NCBI GenBank assembly: GCA_030248195.1
Contig: JASAND010020843.1
Location: 1-64,000 of the forward strand
Source: Trissonchulus latispiculum
Lineage: Eukaryota > Nematoda > Enoplea > Enoplida > Ironidae
DNA length: 64,000 nucleotides
Reading direction: 5' to 3'
Positions within the stretch are counted from its first letter, which is position 1. Each line of letters opens with the position of its first letter. This document shows positions 10,091 through 21,793 of this stretch, one piece after another. A program made the position numbers and the translations under genes. The notes under the pieces were generated by a model. It ran no database searches. It had not been told where the DNA came from and saw only the letters and a list, made by a program, of their open reading frames with translations.

Positions 10091-11456
10091 CACCGCACCC
10101 GGGATCGACCGGGTCAGGAATGCCAGCCTCCGCCACCTAACGGACAAAGCCAAATCGATCCTCCTCTACATCTGCAACCGCTCATTCAAAGAAGGATTCT
10201 GCCCTACTTCGTGGAAAAGGGCAAAGATTGTGCCCATTCCCAAGCCAGGGAAAGATGCCTCTGACATCTCCAGCTACTGGCCAATCGCGCTCACATCCTG
10301 TCTCGCCAAAGTGATGGAGAGACTGGTGCTGGGTCGGTTGTCCTATCTGCTGGAAAAGAATGAGGCTAGCACGAGATATCAAGCTGGCTTCCGACCTGCC
10401 CGGTCCACCCAGGATCAGGTTCTCAGGATCACACAATCGATCAGCGACGGCTTCAACCACAAAAAGCCGGCCCACCGAACTGTCATGGCTCTCATTGATT
10501 TCTCTAGAGCATTCGATAGAGTCTGGCACTGTGGTTTGCTGCGGGCGATGTCGCGTCTCAGGGTGCCCAGATGCATATCCCGGTGGGTCAAAGCTTTCCT
10601 ACAGGATCGGCTCTATTCCGTCGAATTTGAAGGGGCCACTAGTCGGCCAAAACGATTCGGCTGTGGTGTTCCCCAGGGTTGTGTCCTCTCTCCAACTCTA
10701 TTCCAGGTGTTCATAAACTCCCTGGCTGAGGCAGTTCCTGAAGAAGTGGAAATATCCCTATTTGCTGAAGATGTGGCCATCTAGTGCAAACACCCACAGA
10801 TTGCGGTGGTCACCCGTAAACTCCAGGAAGCCCTTGATGCTATCACCAAATGGGCTAAATCGAACAAAATGGTCATCAACGTCCAGAAGTGTGAAGCCTC
10901 AGTTTTTACCACCTGGAACAAGGAGCAGAACGCCAAACCGCACCTAACCATTGACTCCCAGCAAATCCCTGTCACCAAAACCCCGACTTTTCTGGGAATC
11001 AAATTCGATCCATCTCTATCCTTCAGGGCCCACATTGACAACCTCATCTCCAAACTCAGAAGAAGAAACAATATTCTTCGATCTCTGGCTGGTACCAGGT
11101 GGGGATGCAAAAAGGAAGACCTTAGGATGGTTTACCTTGCTTACATTGCATCCGCCATTGAATATTGTGGCCCTGCCGGGATGACGACTACAACTCCTTC
11201 CAACCTGAAACGACTTCAAACAATCCAGAACGAAGCCGCCAGAGCCATAACCGGCTGCCCTAGAGGATCCCCTGCTGAACTCACAGTCAAAGAGGCAGGC
11301 CTGGTACCCCTCCATGTCCGTGCCAAATCCCTAACTGCTTCAGCATACGAAAAGTATCAGTGCCTCCCGGATTCTAACCCCACTGCAGATTCTTTTGCTG
11401 CCCCAACTGCCCGTCGCCTGGCCTCCCAGGCCTCCTGGAGGAGAGCCGGTCTCTAA
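10091..11456 (+). pseudogene. retroelement reverse transcriptase domain
   Basis: RT motifs in order are STAPGIDRVRN, WKRAKIVPIPKPGKD, YQAGFRPARSTQDQ, ALIDFSRAFDRVWH, FGCGVPQGCVLSPTLFQ and the catalytic box, here FAED. The usual FADD has lost its first Asp, which should abolish polymerase activity. A TAG at 10782-10784, right after VAI, replaces a likely Trp. The thumb region continues in the same frame (TPTFLGIKFDP, IEYCGPA) to a stop near 11456. Both the catalytic change and the nonsense codon show it is inactive. Confidence 0.9.
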
Positions 11457-11458
11457 CA

Positions 11459-12499
11459 GTGCTGGCCTCCACCGACAGCCTGGTCAAGGAAAAAATATCC
11501 GCAATCAGCCCGTTTCCGCCCTGGGAGGCCCCATGCGGGTTGGAAATTGTGTCTGAAATCTGCGGCATCTCCAGAAGAGACCCCCCAGAGAAGAAGAAAT
11601 CTGCTACGGAAAGTGTCCTGGATCGCCTGACCCCGGCCGATATCGAAATCTACACTGACGGATCAACCCGAGAAGGAACTAGAAACGAAGGAAGCGGCGT
11701 CTATATTCTCCACCACCGGCTGGGTCTCAGCCGGAACATAATTGAACCAGCAGGTCTGGTCACCTCGAGCTATGGAGCTGAGCTCCGGGCGATGGACCGC
11801 GCCTTGGAATGGATTGACGCGACGGCATCGGCTGAAGATCAAATCATCAGGATTTTTTCGGATTCCCAGTCGCTGACCAGGAAACTGTCCTCTGGTCCTG
11901 CCAAATCAACTACCTATAAGGGGTTTACCATCTGGCGCAGCATAAAATCCATCCTGAAATATCAACCACGAACCCTCCAAATCCACTGGCTGCCCGGACA
12001 TTCGGTCATACACGGAAACGAAATTGCTGATACTCTCGCTGGCCTCGGCTCAGGTCTGGATCAGGATGCTACTCCGGTAGATTTCAGGGCAGTGAAATCC
12101 CTAATTTCGAGACATTTCACTAGCACCTGGCAATCCGGTTTATCCTCGGACAGACTAGACCTGATTCGAATCCCCCGCAACCCTGACCCGAAGGAAACTG
12201 GACTACCCAGGGCTGACAGGTCAATCCTGTCCCAACTTCGTGTCGGGGGCTTCTCTCCAATCCTAAACTGGTACCTCCATAAGATTGGGGCCCGAGATTC
12301 TCCCTCATGTGCCCACTGCCCTGACCAGGAAGACACACTGTCGCATGCCTTACTTTACTGCCCACAATCAGACCGCCCACGCCTATCCCACTTGAGTCCT
12401 AACCCTAGCCTTGCGGTCCTCTGGGAAAAGCCTCGGGAGGTCCTTGCCTTTCTCAGAGAATGCGGCCGCCTCCGTCCTGGAGGTGTCCGGGCCGATTGA
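11459..12499 (+). pseudogene. retroelement RNase H domain and C-terminal zinc motif
   Basis: In a new frame, all four RNase H acidic residues remain: IYTDGSTREGT (Asp), SSYGAELRAMD (Glu), RIFSDSQSLT (Asp) and HWLPGHSVIHGNEIADTLA (His, Asp). RNase H removes the RNA strand during cDNA synthesis in I-like elements. Near the end, CAHCPDQEDTLSHALLYC fits the C-x2-C...H-x4-C motif typical of these proteins. This open frame is the longest intact part of the element; no ATG supports it as a separate protein, so read it as the 3' end of the ORF. Confidence 0.9.
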
Positions 12500-12587
12500 G
12501 TCTGTATTCAGGTGGCTGGAAGCATCATCATCAACAACAACAACAAAATACTGCCACTTATTTATTCATTCATTGTTGGGTGCTTAC

Positions 12588-12699
12588 AGATTTTCCCTTT
12601 TCCCATATTCTTTTTCCTTATAGCGCTCGATTTGCTCTTCCCATAAAGACTTTTGGGTACTGAATCGTTCTTCTTGAATAGCATTTGTCTGCTGTAAAT
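12588..12699 (-). CDS. coiled-coil gene, exon 6
   Basis: Acceptor TTATTTTAG|AT and donor AATCT|GTAAGC, phase 1 in and phase 2 out, 112 nt. It encodes LQQTNAIQEERFSTQKSLWE then EQIERYKEKEYGKREN. The phases match exon 5 upstream and exon 7 downstream, which sits on the far side of the 4.4 kb retroelement. Confidence 0.8.
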
Positions 12700-12779
12700 C
12701 TAAAATAAACGTGAATTGTGGAAAACTAAAATGACTCAAGATAAAATAAATAACATTTGTCCTCTCGTCTACAGTATAC

Positions 12780-12936
12780 TAGTGTTTACGGCCTGGCTCA
12801 TTCGTTTGAGGCTGGACGGGCCGGCCTGAGCTGTGCAGAACTTCTTACCGGCTTGTCCGGCTTACCCGAATTCCTCAATTGGCGCTGAATTAATAGGCCG
12901 GTCAGGTCTTTCCAGGCCGTCGACAAACACTGACAA
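12780..12936. mobile_element. short hAT-like MITE
   Basis: Ends TAGTGTTTACGGCCTGG and an imperfect inverted partner (CCAGGCCGTCGACAAACACTGA). Flanking direct repeat CAGTATAC at 12772-12779 and 12937-12944. The right end has 3 extra bases before the duplication, so the boundary is approximate. The interior carries GGCCGGCC-type motifs. Confidence 0.55.
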
Positions 12937-12944
12937 CAGTATAC

Positions 12945-15900
12945 AAACACCTACACTACATACGTACTTAACGCGAAAGCTTTCTCTGAAAACGTTACTA
13001 CAGTTTTGGGCTCGAATTCAAAGCTAAGCTTGGTTCGATTGTGTCCCTGCGTCCCAGAGCATTGATGTAGCTACCAAAAGGTTTTGGGTATCATCATCGC
13101 CACCTGGTATCCGAATTTTTCGGGTCGGTCACATCTTGTTTCCTTCTTTCTGTCATTTAAATTATAATTTGATCGTATATATTCAGAAGAGAGTCAAAGG
13201 AATTTAGGTTGTACTTTTTTACATGCACCTCATCCCCCCCCCAAGCCGGTGCTCCGGTTAGGCGTAGTGCCAGCTTAGAACGTATGTGTAACGAAAATGG
13301 AAAATTAATAAGCTGAAAAATGGTGTTTTGAAGACTCTACTAAAAAGCTCCAACTATTCATGAAATTCCCTTTCTAACGAAGCCAAGATCAGCGTTCTAG
13401 GTGCTCCCGATCAAAAGTTACACTGTGAGCATCGAGCTTTGAACTGTAGGAATTGTGTGTGTGTGCGGCGAAAACAACAAGAGTAATAAACAAGCGCTGT
13501 ATTCCTTAAATTGAGATCAGTAAACAAAAGCTTTTGCTAATGAGGTCCTAGGCTATCAGAAAATGTGAGAATTTTGTGATATGGTTCCCTGGATCAAAAG
13601 CTATACTGGGAGCAGATTTGTGAAGTTGTCTTTTAGAACGAATAAAGTCTGCGCGAGCTGCGGCTGGCTGGGTCCGCCTCAACTTGTGTGGACAAGAGTC
13701 CCTAAATTTTAAACAGTCTGACAAGCAGGTCTCTAGTTCCATGAAGCCCTAAAAATCTCGCAAATGAAAATTACGCCCTGAGAAAGAAAGACCGCACACA
13801 TACAATAACAATGTTATCTTTTGGATTGTAAGTAGCTAAGTTTGTATCATTTAATTGTGGAATTATGATTATCATTGCTTATTTGCTCTTGCTTACGTAC
13901 GGAATGTATGTAACCATTAATTGTAAATTATACAGCAGGGTTTGTACTTATGTAACCAGGAATTGTACAGTTTCGCCTCCTTTTTGCAATTGACACTAAA
14001 AAGGCACGAAAAATTCAGAATGTTGTGGGTATGTAGTTTGTCTTGTCAGTTGTCAATAATTTGTGGCTTTATAATGATAGTTGTAATTTTTATTGACTTT
14101 TCGTGATGAAAATCCGTTCACCATCAATTGAAGCTGAGATTAGTTAATTTCTTAACCCCTTTAATTTTGCAGCATCAAGTATATGGGGTTTAGTCACAGG
14201 TCCCCTCTGATGAGTTATGTGAATGTACAATGTCCAGCCTGAGTGGCTATGAGCGTGTGTATGCGTGTGTGAGGTTCTCTACTTTTCCGTCACAGGAGCA
14301 ATCTTAGTTCTCACTCACTAAGAAGTAACACATATAGGCTAGACAGAGGGGAACCCCTCTGAAATTAAGGTACAGGTCACCCCTAAAAAAGGAAAGAACT
14401 AGAGAAGTTAGCAATTAATATTAGCATACATGATATATTAGGACCTTAGCTAAACTTTTAACTATGTAGCAGTTTTCTACAGCTCAGGTATTGCTTATTT
14501 CATCTTGGGCTTCCAGGCCCCCTGTCCGTTATTACGATTTTCTCTTCTTCCTTTCCCTGTTTCCTCGTCTGCCTGTCGGTCTACCTTTGGATTCTCAATT
14601 TGCTTGGCAAACAAACTTCACTTCTTTAGAAATCAACTTCAGGACAAAGGTCCTTGAAAACAAAAACGCCATAAAAGTTAGGGCCAGGGCTGTTGAGGTA
14701 CTTTGGGCCACTCGAAAACGGACCCAAAGCCATAAAAAATTACGTAACCTAAGTGATGGATTGCTCAGATGCAAATTCAGGGAAAAACACTCGAAAGGAG
14801 GCGGAGTCCTCCATTCAAAATTAACCAATGACGAAGCGAAAGCATGAAAGCAACCAATCATCGGAGGATGATCGCAAAAGACACGAGGCAAAAGTTAACG
14901 TGAGACCAAAATTTGCAGTTTCCAGTAAGTCTGTGATTCTGGGGTTCTAGCGGATGGCCGCTCTCGTTTCAAGTCTCTGGGGGGAGAATCACAGACATCC
15001 CCTGAGTTGTTCCGTTGGGAGAGGTTCTGCCTCTCCCCTTTTAGGATACCCTCCTCTAAAACTTTTGTCCGCTTCTTGGCTCCCTAGGTTGGGACTGGGG
15101 TGCTCCCGGGAGGGAAATGGCTTGCTCGAAAAGAGTTTAGGCTGGCTTCAGAAGCCTTATTTCGAATCTCCCCTCTAGGCTGAGTTCCCCCTTCCCTCTA
15201 GGATTTTATATAACATTTGTAAGTGCGAGTGTAAAAAAGTTACCTAATTGGACTACGAGTCCCTCTTTCGAAAGATCCTGTTAAAGTCGGGCTCTCGCCG
15301 CCCTAGATTGCTTGATGATAACTTTCCTGTTGCTTTCATGTATTATGTGCTAATATCGGCAGAAATTAGCTGGATTTCCCTAGATTTCCTGGGAAGGAAA
15401 GCTAGGATACGTCATTGGTGGGGGATTTCTGACGGAAATCCCCTCTAAAAATCTCTTCCAAAAAAATCACTCAAAAGTCCATTTTTTAGTCAATTTTCTG
15501 ACTGTTTCTCTAGTGTTTTCTAAGCTGATTTTCGTGTTTCAAACTCAGACCATTATCTCCGAACTAACTCTTTTTAGAACTTTGGTTCAAAGCTCCTAGC
15601 AATTGTTGAGTTTTATTTCTAAAAGATACGCGCAATTCTACCCTTTCCTCGAAATCCAGTTAATACTGCTGAATCCGGGTTAAAACCGACAAGGTTTTAA
15701 CCCATTTGATTCAGTTCTAGCGCAGGTCTCTTTTTGGACCTGTCCAGCTCTGCTCTGCTCTGCTCTGATCCTCGCTGTTCTGTCTCTCGTTGCCAGCTGT
15801 CCTGATCCCGTGGATCTCGCTCGGTTCCTGCCCGGATATCAGCCCGTGCCGTGGCCTTTGGTTTCTGCTTGATTTGCCAGTGTGAGTGACGCCGTTCCGG

Positions 15901-16200
15901 ATCACCCCTGGACCTTCGCTTCTGTCTCTAACCGCCTCGCCTGAGCTGCTCTGTCCGGATCTCTCGGAATTCAGCTGCCAAACGTCAGTTTGCTGAGCCT
16001 TCTCTGAATCTTAGAATCTTTGCTGAGAGCCATTCTACGGCTTAGGGACACACAGTGAGAACTTTAGGACTGTCATATCTGGGATTGGAGTCTGGGTTGG
16101 ATGTTAAGTTGGTCCTATTGAAGAATTCGAAGATCCTTGCCAAAATCGTTGACTTTCAACTGTTTATTTGTCAAAAAATGTCTGCTATCTTTTTGTCTGA
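12945..16200. other. intron 5, non-coding, repeat-derived
   Basis: No exon or transposon protein could be supported on either strand between exons 6 and 5. The sequence at about 14100-14220 (CACAGGTCCCCTC and TCCGTTCACC) resembles, in inverted orientation, the repeat family at 16.6 kb (GGGACCTGTGAC and GGTGAACGGATTC). This suggests an old rearranged LTR-type element, but I could not set its ends. Confidence 0.4.
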
Positions 16201-16855
16201 AAGTTTCTGCTCGTTGGTCTGCTTTGTTTTTGCCTGTTCTACCAAATCTGCTCAAATTTTCTCTCTTTAAGTTTTAAAACAAATCTAAAAGTTTACGGGT
16301 CGTCCTCTTAGCAGAGGATAGAATAGTTATTGGTTTTCTGCTGGTGCGTATTGCTGGTAACTATTCGTGACCGGGAACGGGTGGACTTGTGCACACTTTT
16401 CAGGTACATATAGGGAGCATATAGGGAACTTCCCCCCATCGACCCCAAAAATCAAATCATTGTGTGACTGCGAATCAGTTCGCAATCTGATAGTAACGAG
16501 TACTGTTTAGGTGAGTGTGCCTGTGTGCGTGTGTGTGTGTGGCAACCAGTAGGCTAAAATATTAATCTAACCAAAATTTTATTAGGTTTCAGCTCTAGTT
16601 CCTCTTTTGCTAAGATTTCTGAGTAGGGACCTGTGACTGATCATAGCTTCGGATTTAGTTGTTAGGCGGTGAACGGATTCCTTTTGTATCAGTTCTTGCA
16701 ACAGATTTGTAGTGTACTTGATCTTGTGTGTTTGTGCTGTTCGATACTAAGGTAATTTGACGTAGTAAATAGTTAATTAGGATCAGAGCTTAAGTCGTTG
16801 TACTTGGTATTAGATTGGATAGGAAACCGCTGAGTCGACGATATCTGGAAAATAG
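16200..16855 (+). repeat. dispersed repeat family R1, diverged copy
   Basis: Shares GGGTCGTCCTCTTAGCAGAGG, TTTTCTGCTGGTGCG, TATTCGTGACC, GCATATAGGGAGCATATAGG and AGTCTGGAGCCC, in that order, with two much closer copies at 30.6-31.9 kb and 35.1-36.2 kb. It looks like the untranslated leader or LTR of a retroelement. This copy is followed by a Cys-rich open frame, unlike the other two. Confidence 0.6.
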
Positions 16856-17242
16856 ATCAGTCTGGAGCCCATTGAGTTTGTCTACGGTGACGCTGACGAC
16901 GAAGGAAATCTTAGTGATATCAGTGAGCCTGAGAACCAACTGAATCTGCCATTTCATCAGTGTCCTGAGTGCCACAACCAGTACAGTTTTAGCATACTTT
17001 TCCTAGCTCACGAGGGTAGTTCTCTAGTTGAGCCTGAGCATTCGGAGGTCACATTCTATTGCAACTGTTCTCAGCCGTGGGATCGCGCTGAGATTGAAGC
17101 TTGGACTGTTGATAGCGAGCCTGAAGGAAGCCCTCATACGGAGCCTTGGTCTTGCATTTTTGAGTGTGACGGTTGTTCCGACTTTAAGGTTCTATTCTAT
17201 TGCGGAGCCCCCCAGAAGTTGAAAAATTTTTCAAAATTGTAA
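16856..17242 (+). CDS. unrecognised Cys-rich open frame without ATG
   Basis: Open from a TAG at 16853-16855 to TAA at 17240-17242, with no ATG near the start, so it would need splicing or be part of a longer protein. It reads acidic (GDADDEGNLSDISEPENQ), then HQCPECHNQYSFSILFLAHE, VTFYCNCSQPWD and CIFECDGCSDFKVLFYC. The CPEC, CNC, CDGC and FYC groups suggest a zinc-binding fold. It follows a copy of repeat R1, so it may be a gag-like product of that retroelement. The last dozen codons run into an inserted G/C-run element; similar coding text (EYAHYVHCNRG) resumes near 17530. I recognise no family. Confidence 0.4.
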   Translation: MSLEPIEFVYGDADDEGNLSDISEPENQLNLPFHQCPECHNQYSFSILFLAHEGSSLVEPEHSEVTFYCNCSQPWDRAEIEAWTVDSEPEGSPHTEPWSCIFECDGCSDFKVLFYCGAPQKLKNFSKL

Positions 17243-17530
17243 CGTCTGAGGAATTTTTTCAAAGCATTCTTTGAATTAAAGAAGCGAAATGAGGAATAAT
17301 ACGTTTTCATGCGTGCATAAACTGGGCGAACCACATCCAATATTGTATTTAGCACTCATTTTTGGCGTTCCAAACCCATATTATGATGGTAAATTTCAGT
17401 CAATACGCGCCGAAGGCGCGAAAATTTTTTGAAAAATGGGCGTTTTACACATGGCAGGAAAAAATTCCTGGGGGGCAACACAATTTCGGGGGGGGGAATT
17501 CCCCCCATTCCCCCCGGCTACGCGCCTGAG
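17203..17530. mobile_element. probable insertion with G-run/C-run ends
   Basis: CGGAGCCCCCCAGAA at the left recurs inside the hAT element at 22718-22992. The right end is CCCCCCGGCTACGCGCCTG. The interior contains an 'ACGCGCCGAAGGCGCG' hairpin motif. It interrupts the Cys-rich frame. Exact ends and target duplication were not resolved. Confidence 0.45.
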
Positions 17531-17825
17531 TACGCCCATTACGTCCACTGTAATAGAGGTGCTGTGGTAGCTCCACCAGATGGGCGGCCACCTAATGAAA
17601 ATCTCGGTAATTTGTCCAGGAGCGATTTTTAAAATAGGGTGCTAGAGTTTTTTTTCCATGCTCTAGACTTGACATAACCCTCCACTTTTAGCGCAGTAAG
17701 AAACAACTGCGCTACCGGAGGTTTCTAAAGTTGTATATACTTGTGTGCAAACGAAAGGAGATTGTTGGTTGAGTTGATGGAAGAGTTTAAGCCATCGAAA
17801 TTATTATTTAATTCTTTTATTTTAC

Positions 17826-18084
17826 CTTCAATCTCTTTTTCAAATTGATCTCTTTCCAGCTGGAGACTGTGGTTCTTCTGAATCCACTGGAGCTGATCCG
17901 CTCGATACTGATCTTCTGCCTTGACTAGTCGTTCTTGCCAGTCCGCGTCAATCCTTCGTCGTTCTGCTTCGGCGTCGTAGCGCTGCTGTGACAGTTGCTT
18001 CTGTAGGGCCCAATGTTCCTTTCTCTTCTGATCCAGCTCCTCGTTCAGTCTTTTGCAGCGACCTTCCAACAGTTCTTGATTGTT
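17826..18084 (-). CDS. coiled-coil gene, exon 5
   Basis: Acceptor TGTTTCCAG|AAC and donor ATTGAAG|GTAAAA, phase 0 in and phase 1 out, 259 nt, the longest exon. It encodes NNQELLEGRCKRLNEELDQK through RRRIDADWQERLVKAEDQYR to LERDQFEKEIE. It is a continuous heptad-like helix. The open frame continues past the donor into AT-rich intron, which is not expected to be coding. Confidence 0.85.
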
Positions 18085-18436
18085 CTGGAAACAGTAGAAT
18101 CTGTCAATTTTAAACTTTTAGCACTACGGGATTGGAACAACCATTAAAACTTAGCAGACAGTTAATCATGTTTGAAAAGAAAAAAATTCGATAAAGGGTA
18201 AATTTATTGTTACTGGTTAAAACAAAAGCCTTCTGTTAAACTTCTCTGCTATTTTTATGTCAGGGAAACCATAAAGCAGTGGCGCACCTAGAGAGTACCC
18301 ACAGCTGGGGGGCGGCACCAAATATTAAAATTTTTCTTTTAAAATTTGTTTATTTTTTGTACACATGTTTTCCATGCTCTGAAAACAATCATGCATTAGT
18401 TGGTTTCATTGATTCCAGGTAGCTAAATACAATTAA

Positions 18437-19674
18437 GGGGGGGGGGGTCCAGGAGGTTTTTGGCCGATTTTTCTACCATTTCCGATTTTGCTCATTTTCA
18501 CATATTTTGTTGTCTTATTCCTATATTTTCACGAGTTTTTGATATTAAAGATCTCTTACGGTTAGCGAGTAATTTTAGCTCAAAGTTGATGTCAGCATGT
18601 GTTAAACATAGGAATCGGGAAAAGTGGTGATTTTTTTCCCTGCGCCAAAGAAATCTGGCCTACGACAAAACAGAGCAGTTCAACGGCCATCTTGTATTAC
18701 AAATACGATCAAGAAGGGTGATTTGTAGGAAGCGGAATTTTAATTTAGGTTTTCAAAATTTTTTAATTAATTCTTGATGTCTGAGAACAGCCAAATTCGA
18801 CTGTTTTGCAACGTTGAAATTGGGGGTCAGCAACTTTGATGAAATGTTCTGAAAGCTGTAAGGCCTAATTAAAAATTTTACTTCCTACAAATCGCAGCTT
18901 ATGACAAGACATTTCGAACGATACCAATTAATCCTGGTTAGCTCTGCCCGATTTCGAGATTTCTTTGGCGCAGAAATCAGAATTTTTAGCCAATTTTCGG
19001 AAATTCGTTTTTTTTTGGCAAATAAGGATATGGCAACACAGACTTACAAAATGTTAGACAATCTATTTGCGTACCATTATTGATGACTTTAGGTCAAGTT
19101 TGGAGACAAATGGCGCAGGTTAGTACACCCAGTTGGTCGCTTGGGGTAAATATCAAGGTTTGACAACCATAATCTCAAAAATAGCGATTTTTCAAATTTT
19201 TCGAAATATATACGTTAAATTTTATATCAATCGAAAGCTCACATTGTCGGGAACATTTTTAGTTCTTGGACCATAGCCCGCAAATGCGCCAAATTCAAGT
19301 TATCGGCCGTTAAATAATTGTCGTGGTCAAGTCTTTCCAGCGCCGGTGCTACTCCCTAAAATCACTAAATAAAGCCATAAAGTAGACTTCCCCATTAAGA
19401 GTTGCCCTAAATCCTTTGCTTACATCAGTTATCAAACATATAGCCGAATGAAGCTCTATTCTCAAGGATGTTCAGGTGTAACTTGCCTTTATTTTGCTAC
19501 GGCACCGTCAGTTTCACACATATTCAAATTACGTGCAATTAGTAGCCGGCTACTCACGAAGTTCTGAACGAAACTACTGAAAATTTAAACTCGATGTGCA
19601 GGACATGTGTGACAAAATTTTGTGTGAAAATGAGCAAAATCCGTGGCCATAAAATTTTTCATGCTGGACCCCCC
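18437..19674. mobile_element. TTAA-flanked element, family T1
   Basis: Flanked by TTAA at 18433-18436 and 19675-19678, with inverted ends GGGGGGTCCAG...CTGGACCCCCC and similarity extending about 60 bp inward. Internal sequence is shared with the hairpin element at 61848-62574 (for example CTCAAAGTTGA near the left, and AAACATAGGAA). TTAA duplication is typical of piggyBac-type transposition, but no transposase is present. Confidence 0.65.
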
Positions 19675-19861
19675 TTAATCACTCTTTGCAATTTGAAAGC
19701 AGGAGGGGGGAGGTAGTATAGATTTTTTGCATTCTAAACATGAAGCAATTTTTTCCGATCAATTTCAGCTGTTTTAATTCTTTTAATTCTTCAGAACCTT
19801 AGGATCGTTTCGATTGCAGAAGAAGGACTACAACAATTACATAATAACGATCCAGTCTCAC

Positions 19862-19998
19862 CTTCTGCAATTGAAGTTCCTGTTGCAGTTGCTCAGCTTT
19901 TTGGCGACTTTGATTGAGCTGCTCATTAAGCTGTCGTATTTTCGCGACATGCTGGTTGGTTTCGGTTGCATTCGCCGCTTGCTCAAGTTGTTTGCGCT
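19862..19998 (-). CDS. coiled-coil gene, exon 4
   Basis: Acceptor TCATTTCAG|AG and donor CAGAAG|GTGAGA, phase 1 in and phase 0 out, 137 nt. It encodes RKQLEQAANATETNQHVAKI then RQLNEQLNQSRQKAEQLQQE and LQLQK. Confidence 0.8.
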
Positions 19999-20285
19999 CT
20001 GAAATGAATATTTAAATTTTAGAGGTGAGGAGTGAGGACCTACTGTCAGCTCAGTCCAGTTTTAAGTTAAAAATTTTTGTTTAAAAGTTGTCAATTCGCT
20101 AATATATAAATGTTGAGAGAGAAATCGACACTAACTTTTATATACGTAGCGAATTGTCGTTGGATTCGGTTCATAGTGTGCGAAAAAATTCTTTTTGTAT
20201 TATTGTATTATAAGCAAATATTTTGTATATGGAAAAATGATTTAGCAGATAAGATTTAGCGTATAGACTCCTATTATTGTCTCGC

Positions 20286-20408
20286 CTGACTCCAATTTTC
20301 TATCCTGATCACGTGATTGATGACTAAATCGAGCCACTGATAATTCGTTAACTCTTTTCCGCAGCGATTCGTTTTCAGATTCCAAAATTGTCTGTCGTAT
20401 TTCGTAGT
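20286..20408 (-). CDS. coiled-coil gene, exon 3
   Basis: Acceptor ATATTATAG|AC enters in phase 1. It encodes DYEIRQTILESENESLRKRV then NELSVARFSHQSRDQDRKLE. The only exit that restores phase 1 with a strong consensus is GAGTCAG|GCGAGA, a GC-type donor, joining exon 4 as ...KLESERKQLEQ. A GT alternative upstream (TCAC|GTGATC) also keeps phase but is a weak match and would drop 11 residues. The 3' end is therefore less certain than the others. Confidence 0.65.
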
Positions 20409-20583
20409 CTATAATATGATTCACTCCCATTTGCGCGCATTGATTCCAGATTGCGCGCACCTCACTAAAAATTGAGAGTGTTCCGTTTGTCCTTAACCAA
20501 TTTGACCTCTTCTTGCGTTGACCTTACGGTAGTCCCATTTGCGCGCAGTACATGTAGTAAATAAATACTGATTGAATGTTCAG

Positions 20584-21793
20584 TAGTGTTGGAAAATAAA
20601 ATTTGGCGGGCCGCGCCGGCCCGCGGGCCGATGGGCGCCACCGGGCCGGGCCGCGGGCCGGGCCGGCCCGGCCCGACCCCGGCCCGCCGCCCGCGGCCCG
20701 CCACCCGCCCGCGGGCCGGTGGCGGGCCGGGCCACGTGGGCCGGCCCGGGGCTGTAAATTTCTACGAGCCGAACGGCCCGACGTCGCAAAAACGGTCCGA
20801 TCTGTTAGGTTTTTGATTTCAACTTGCTTTACCAGGTCTAATTTCAACTTATTTTACGGCTATTTTTATGTCTTCTATTTTTCACAAACAACAAATAACA
20901 ATAACAAGTGGCCACTGGTCAGTCGATTACGTGTTTGGTAAATATTACATATATTGTTATGCAGAATTCCACACACTATCCATATACAAATCCAAGCTGT
21001 CGCTCCTACTCCACTCTCAACCTTATGTTACAATTCCAATTCCATTATTTTTCAAAGATGCTGTCCTACTTTTTTTGAAGCTTTTTAAAAATGTCTCTTG
21101 TGTTAAGTTTGTCCACGTGCTTGATTTTGACGTAAAGGTCTAATTTACATGACCAATAGCAGGTAAAAAACTAAACCAAATTTCGTTTAGTTTGTCTAAC
21201 AAGGTTTTGGATGTTGGTTACGTTTCCAATTAGCAATTGCAATGGCAACAAGAGCACTGCGTCTTAAACTGCGAACGATGCCCCCTTACATCAATACTAA
21301 TACAATCAAACCTAATTATATAAGCGAATATTTTCATTCCAATTGTTTTGCGACAACTGTTCACATATAAAAAGCTTCTACACCCTTCTCATAGACGTAA
21401 CGTATAATGGATTATAGGTATATCCTATAAGTATCCACCATATAACAACCTTAGACACCCAGATACCGACGCAGCTCAATTCTAACTTCCATTATGTGTA
21501 ATTAATCTTCTTAAAACAAAGCCATTGAAAATCCGTAAATGAAATTTTGATTGTAGACTTGAAATTGCTCCGAAATTTATTGAAAAATTGCCATTTGCCG
21601 TGTAAAAAATCGGCCCGGCCCGCGGCCCGCCACCGGCCCGCGGGCCGGTGGCGGGCCGCCTATTTGTAATCTTGCGGGCCGGGCCGCGGGCCGGGCCGTC
21701 GCCGAAAAATCCGGGCCGGGCCCGGGCCGGGCCGGCCCGGCCCGCGGCCCGGCCCGAGCCCGCGGCCCGCCACCGGCCCGCGTCACAACTCTA
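20584..21793. mobile_element. non-autonomous hAT element with GGCCCG arrays
   Basis: Exact 8-bp duplication ATGTTCAG (20576-20583 and 21794-21801) around ends TAGTGTTGGAAA and CACAACTCTA. Inside each end is an array of GGGCCGG/CCGGCCC motifs (about 20606-20755 and 21610-21780), separated by about 850 bp of AT-rich, non-coding DNA. It inserted in the coiled-coil gene intron. The long Gly/Pro/Arg frames over the arrays are artefacts. Confidence 0.85.

Larger units (their letters stand above)
8118..12557 (+). mobile_element. APE-RT-RNaseH non-LTR retrotransposon with 2A-like/PHD N-terminus
   Basis: The insertion is bounded by an exact 13-bp target duplication AAAATACTGCCAC (8118-8130 and 12545-12557). 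The element body runs from about 8131 to 12544 and ends in a (CAT)n(CAA)n tail. In order it encodes a 2A-like peptide, a PHD-type finger, an AP endonuclease, a reverse transcriptase, an RNase H and a terminal CCHC-like motif, all on the + strand. This order, with RNase H and a trinucleotide tail, fits the I/Jockey/CR1-related APE elements, nearest the I group. It is dead: nonsense codons at 8292, 8712 and 10782, and frameshifts near 9350, 10090 and 11450. It lies antisense in an intron of the coiled-coil gene, 31 bp from the exon 6 donor. Confidence 0.9.
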
